The position numbers and the translations under genes were made by a program. A DNA stretch of 25,776 bases from Candidatus Neoflavobacterium equi. Lineage in GTDB: Bacteria > Bacteroidota > Bacteroidia > Flavobacteriales > Flavobacteriaceae. Positions 23,601-25,776 of this stretch are shown one piece after another. Numbering within the stretch: position 1 is the first letter of the stretch; each line of letters starts with the position of its first letter. The notes beneath the pieces were generated by a model, which worked only from the letters and a program-made list of their open reading frames with translations, made no database searches and had not been told where the DNA came from. The stretch spans positions 1 to 25,776 of the forward strand of contig JAGHSS010000195.1 in assembly GCA_018065745.1 (NCBI GenBank), given 5' to 3'.

Positions 23601-25301
23601 ATGCACATTGAACTCAAGCCCTTACCGGAACCTGAAAAAGTAAACAGCCTCATGCACGCCTTGGGGGTGGATGCTATAGTAGCCAAATTATTGGTCCAAA
23701 GAGGGGTGGAAACATTTGATGAAGCCCACCGTTTTTTCAGACCCAAATTGGAGCATCTGCACGATCCCTTTGCTATGCTGGACATGGACAAAGCGGTTAG
23801 TCGCATCATCAGTGCCTTAGCACAGCAAGAAAACATCATGGTTTTTGGAGATTATGATGTAGACGGTACAACAGCAGTGGCACTGGTTTCTTCCTTTTTG
23901 GAGAAACAAGGGGCACAAATCACGACCTATATTCCAGACAGGTATACAGAAGGATACGGCATCTCATACCAAAGTATAGACGCTGCGAAAGCAGATAACG
24001 TCAAATTGATTATTGCGTTGGACTGTGGTATAAAATCTGTTGACCACGTGGCCTATGCGGCCTCTTTGGGAATTGATTACATTATTTGTGATCACCACAG
24101 ACCGGGAGAGGTACTTCCCAATGCGGTTGCCATTTTGGATCCCAAAAGAGCAGATTGCACCTATCCTTATGACGAACTCTGCGGTTGTGGAATTGGTTTT
24201 AAACTTGTTCAAGGCTTGGACTTAAAGATGGATTTGAATACCAATCTCCTGCCCTATTTGGATTTGGTGGCTACCGCAACCGCTGCAGATATTGTTCCCA
24301 TGACGGGAGAAAACAGAATACTTGCACATTATGGAATGGCAGTCATCAATCAAATGCCAAGACCTGGAATCCAAGCTTTGTTGGAGCGTCAGAAGAAAAG
24401 CAGATACACCATCAGAGATGTCGTTTTCACCGTGGCTCCAAGAATTAATGCTGCGGGAAGAATGAAATCTGGAACATTTGCCGTGGAATTGCTTACCAGA
24501 TTTGAATTGGATGAAGCCAGACGTTGCAGTGTTCAAATTGAAGATTTCAACACGGAAAGACGTTTGTTGGACCGTTCCATAACAGAAGAAGCACTGGAAC
24601 AGATTGTCGCCAATAATGAGGTGAACCATGCTTCAACCGTGGTATATGATCCAAATTGGCACAAAGGTGTGATTGGCATTGTAGCTTCCAAATTAATTGA
24701 AACCCATTACAGACCTACTTTGGTGTTTACCAAAAGTGGGGATAAATTGGCGGCTTCCGCACGTTCTGTAAAAGGATTTGATTTGTATAATGCACTTGAA
24801 AAATGCAGTGAGCATCTGATACAGTTTGGTGGGCATATGTATGCTGCGGGTTTGACCATGGAAGAGGCAAACTATCCAGCGTTCAAGGCAGCGTTTGAAC
24901 AGGTCGTTTTAGAAGATTTAAAGCCGTCTGATAGAGAGGCAACCTTGACGGTAGATCTGGAGGTCTCATTTGAAGAATTATCCCCAAAGACGCTGAGAAT
25001 ATTAAAACAGCTGGAGCCCTATGGTCCTGAAAATATGCAGCCCCTGTTTTTGACTAGAAACCTGTTTAACAGTGGTGCTGACAGATTGGTTGGAACAGAG
25101 AAAAACCACCTCATCATGGACGCAGTTAAAGAAAGGGATTGCAGAGAAACCAACTTGACCTATAAGGCTGTTGGGTTTGGATTTGGAGATCAGTTTGACA
25201 AAATAGCCAACCAAAGAACCTTTGACCTGGTGTATGCCGTAGAAGAAAACGAATACCAAAACACCATAACAAATCAACTTTACATCAAACACCTATCATA
25301 A
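23601..25301 (+). CDS. recJ: Single-stranded-DNA-specific 5'-3' exonuclease RecJ
   Basis: This DHH-family nuclease resects 5' ends of single-stranded DNA in RecF-pathway recombination, mismatch repair and base excision repair. The 566-residue length is normal. Metal-binding motifs are complete: FGDYDVDG (82-89), LDCGIK (140-145), CDHHRPGE (163-170) and LDPKRADCTYPY (179-190). The DHHA1 domain has RINAAGRM (281-288), NWHKGVIGIVASKL (352-365), ASARSVKGFDLYNAL (385-399) and FGGHMYAAG (409-417). A C-terminal OB-fold region (about 455-566) contains LEPYGPENMQPLF. It starts 20 nt after the upstream terminator and has its own terminator. Confidence 0.97.
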   Translation: MHIELKPLPEPEKVNSLMHALGVDAIVAKLLVQRGVETFDEAHRFFRPKLEHLHDPFAMLDMDKAVSRIISALAQQENIMVFGDYDVDGTTAVALVSSFLEKQGAQITTYIPDRYTEGYGISYQSIDAAKADNVKLIIALDCGIKSVDHVAYAASLGIDYIICDHHRPGEVLPNAVAILDPKRADCTYPYDELCGCGIGFKLVQGLDLKMDLNTNLLPYLDLVATATAADIVPMTGENRILAHYGMAVINQMPRPGIQALLERQKKSRYTIRDVVFTVAPRINAAGRMKSGTFAVELLTRFELDEARRCSVQIEDFNTERRLLDRSITEEALEQIVANNEVNHASTVVYDPNWHKGVIGIVASKLIETHYRPTLVFTKSGDKLAASARSVKGFDLYNALEKCSEHLIQFGGHMYAAGLTMEEANYPAFKAAFEQVVLEDLKPSDREATLTVDLEVSFEELSPKTLRILKQLEPYGPENMQPLFLTRNLFNSGADRLVGTEKNHLIMDAVKERDCRETNLTYKAVGFGFGDQFDKIANQRTFDLVYAVEENEYQNTITNQLYIKHLS

Positions 25302-25303
25302 AA

Positions 25304-25345
25304 ATACCCCCAAGAAGAAGCTACTTCATGGGGGGAATATATTTT
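25304..25345. terminator. Bidirectional terminator between convergent recJ and the small membrane-protein gene
   Basis: CCCCC (25307-25311) pairs with GGGGG within 25330-25335, extended by AT pairs (ATA/TAT) and an inner GAAG/CTTC helix. T-rich tracts flank both sides, serving recJ on the plus strand and the converging gene on the minus strand. Confidence 0.8.
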
Positions 25346-25377
25346 GCGTTTTATTTATTTCACATCGTTTATTAAAT

Positions 25378-25698
25378 CTATACTGATTTATTAAACATTG
25401 GTGCTAATAATTTTTTCCATATAAACAAAAGAATCAACGCCCCAAGAATTGAAAAAATCCAGTCAAACGGACTGAAAAAACTCACCTCATTGTCGTGAGA
25501 AATTCCCAGAATATCGCGCATATAGCCACCTAAATAGGCCCCTATAATTCCGATAATCGCAGTAACAATAAATCCACCTGGATCCTTCCCAGGCATAATG
25601 GCTTTTGCGATTCCCGCAACCAAAACTCCAAATACAATATAAACTAATAAGCTCCAAAGGCCATCAATGGCTAAAAGCATGCAGGTGTTTGTCATCAT
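25378..25698 (-). CDS. GlsB/YeaQ/YmgE-family small membrane protein (transglycosylase-associated type)
   Basis: The 106-residue product has about three hydrophobic helices. The family signature GIAKAIMPGKDPGGFIVTAIIGIIGAYLGGY is seen at roughly 29-59, containing the glycine-rich P-G-x-D-P-G-G core. Members are small stress-associated membrane proteins of unclear function; the transglycosylase label is historical. A 23-residue polar stretch (about 60-80) between the helices, RDILGISHDNEVSFFSPFD, is longer than in the shortest members. Tandem ATG codons (M1, M2) leave the exact start open. The upstream region runs to the window edge and no confident promoter is seen. Confidence 0.88.
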   Translation of the reverse strand: MMTNTCMLLAIDGLWSLLVYIVFGVLVAGIAKAIMPGKDPGGFIVTAIIGIIGAYLGGYMRDILGISHDNEVSFFSPFDWIFSILGALILLFIWKKLLAPMFNKSV

Positions 25699-25776
25699 TT
25701 TTTTCTAAGGTTAGATTAAACAAAAGTCTTTTACTTAAAACTACAAAAAAAAACAATTAGTATAACATCTAAGAAT

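Overview
The window is a stretch of a Bacteroidota chromosome, most likely class Flavobacteriia. This rests on AT-rich intergenic DNA, near absence of Shine-Dalgarno sites before starts, promoter -7 elements of the TAnnTTTG type, a short NuoG, a MurF-Alr fusion and overall gene content. Species cannot be named from the sequence.

Layout. Positions 1-80 hold the 3' end of a small gene that looks like a cold-shock-domain protein, followed by a strong terminator. Positions 303-13122 (+) hold a complete, tightly packed 14-gene operon for respiratory complex I, nuoABCDEFGHIJKLMN, with its own promoter upstream of nuoA and a terminator after nuoN. It encodes the NADH input module (E, F, G), the quinone-reducing connecting module (B, C, D, I) and the membrane proton-pumping arm (A, H, J, K, L, M, N). 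Positions 13306-16294 (+) hold a three-gene cassette: an outer-membrane porin, an MFS/MHS-type inner-membrane symporter with a roughly 80-residue periplasmic insertion, and a two-helix small membrane protein. It is followed by a compact structured element (about 16345-16470) that looks like a dispersed Bacteroidota RNA or repeat.

Positions 16569-20188 (-) hold mscL (large mechanosensitive channel), a MurF-alanine racemase fusion (peptidoglycan D-Ala supply and use) and thymidine kinase, each with recognisable promoter or terminator signals. A 375-bp divergent intergenic region (20189-20563) carries an inverted repeat, several short hairpins and a 48-codon unassigned ORF. Positions 20564-23522 (+) hold a large acidic protein with 36-bp tandem repeats, rsmI (16S rRNA 2'-O-methyltransferase) and an OsmC-family protein, packed as an operon and ended by a perfect hairpin terminator. 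recJ (+) follows directly, and a GlsB/YeaQ/YmgE-type small membrane protein (-) converges on it at the right edge.

Most of the window is conserved housekeeping sequence. The parts most worth a second look are the structured element at 16345-16470, the divergent intergenic region at 20189-20563, the repeat-bearing acidic protein, the porin/MFS/small-protein cassette, and the cysteine patterns of NuoG and Tdk. I did not find convincing evidence for a wholly new multi-gene system such as a defence island, CRISPR array or mobile element.
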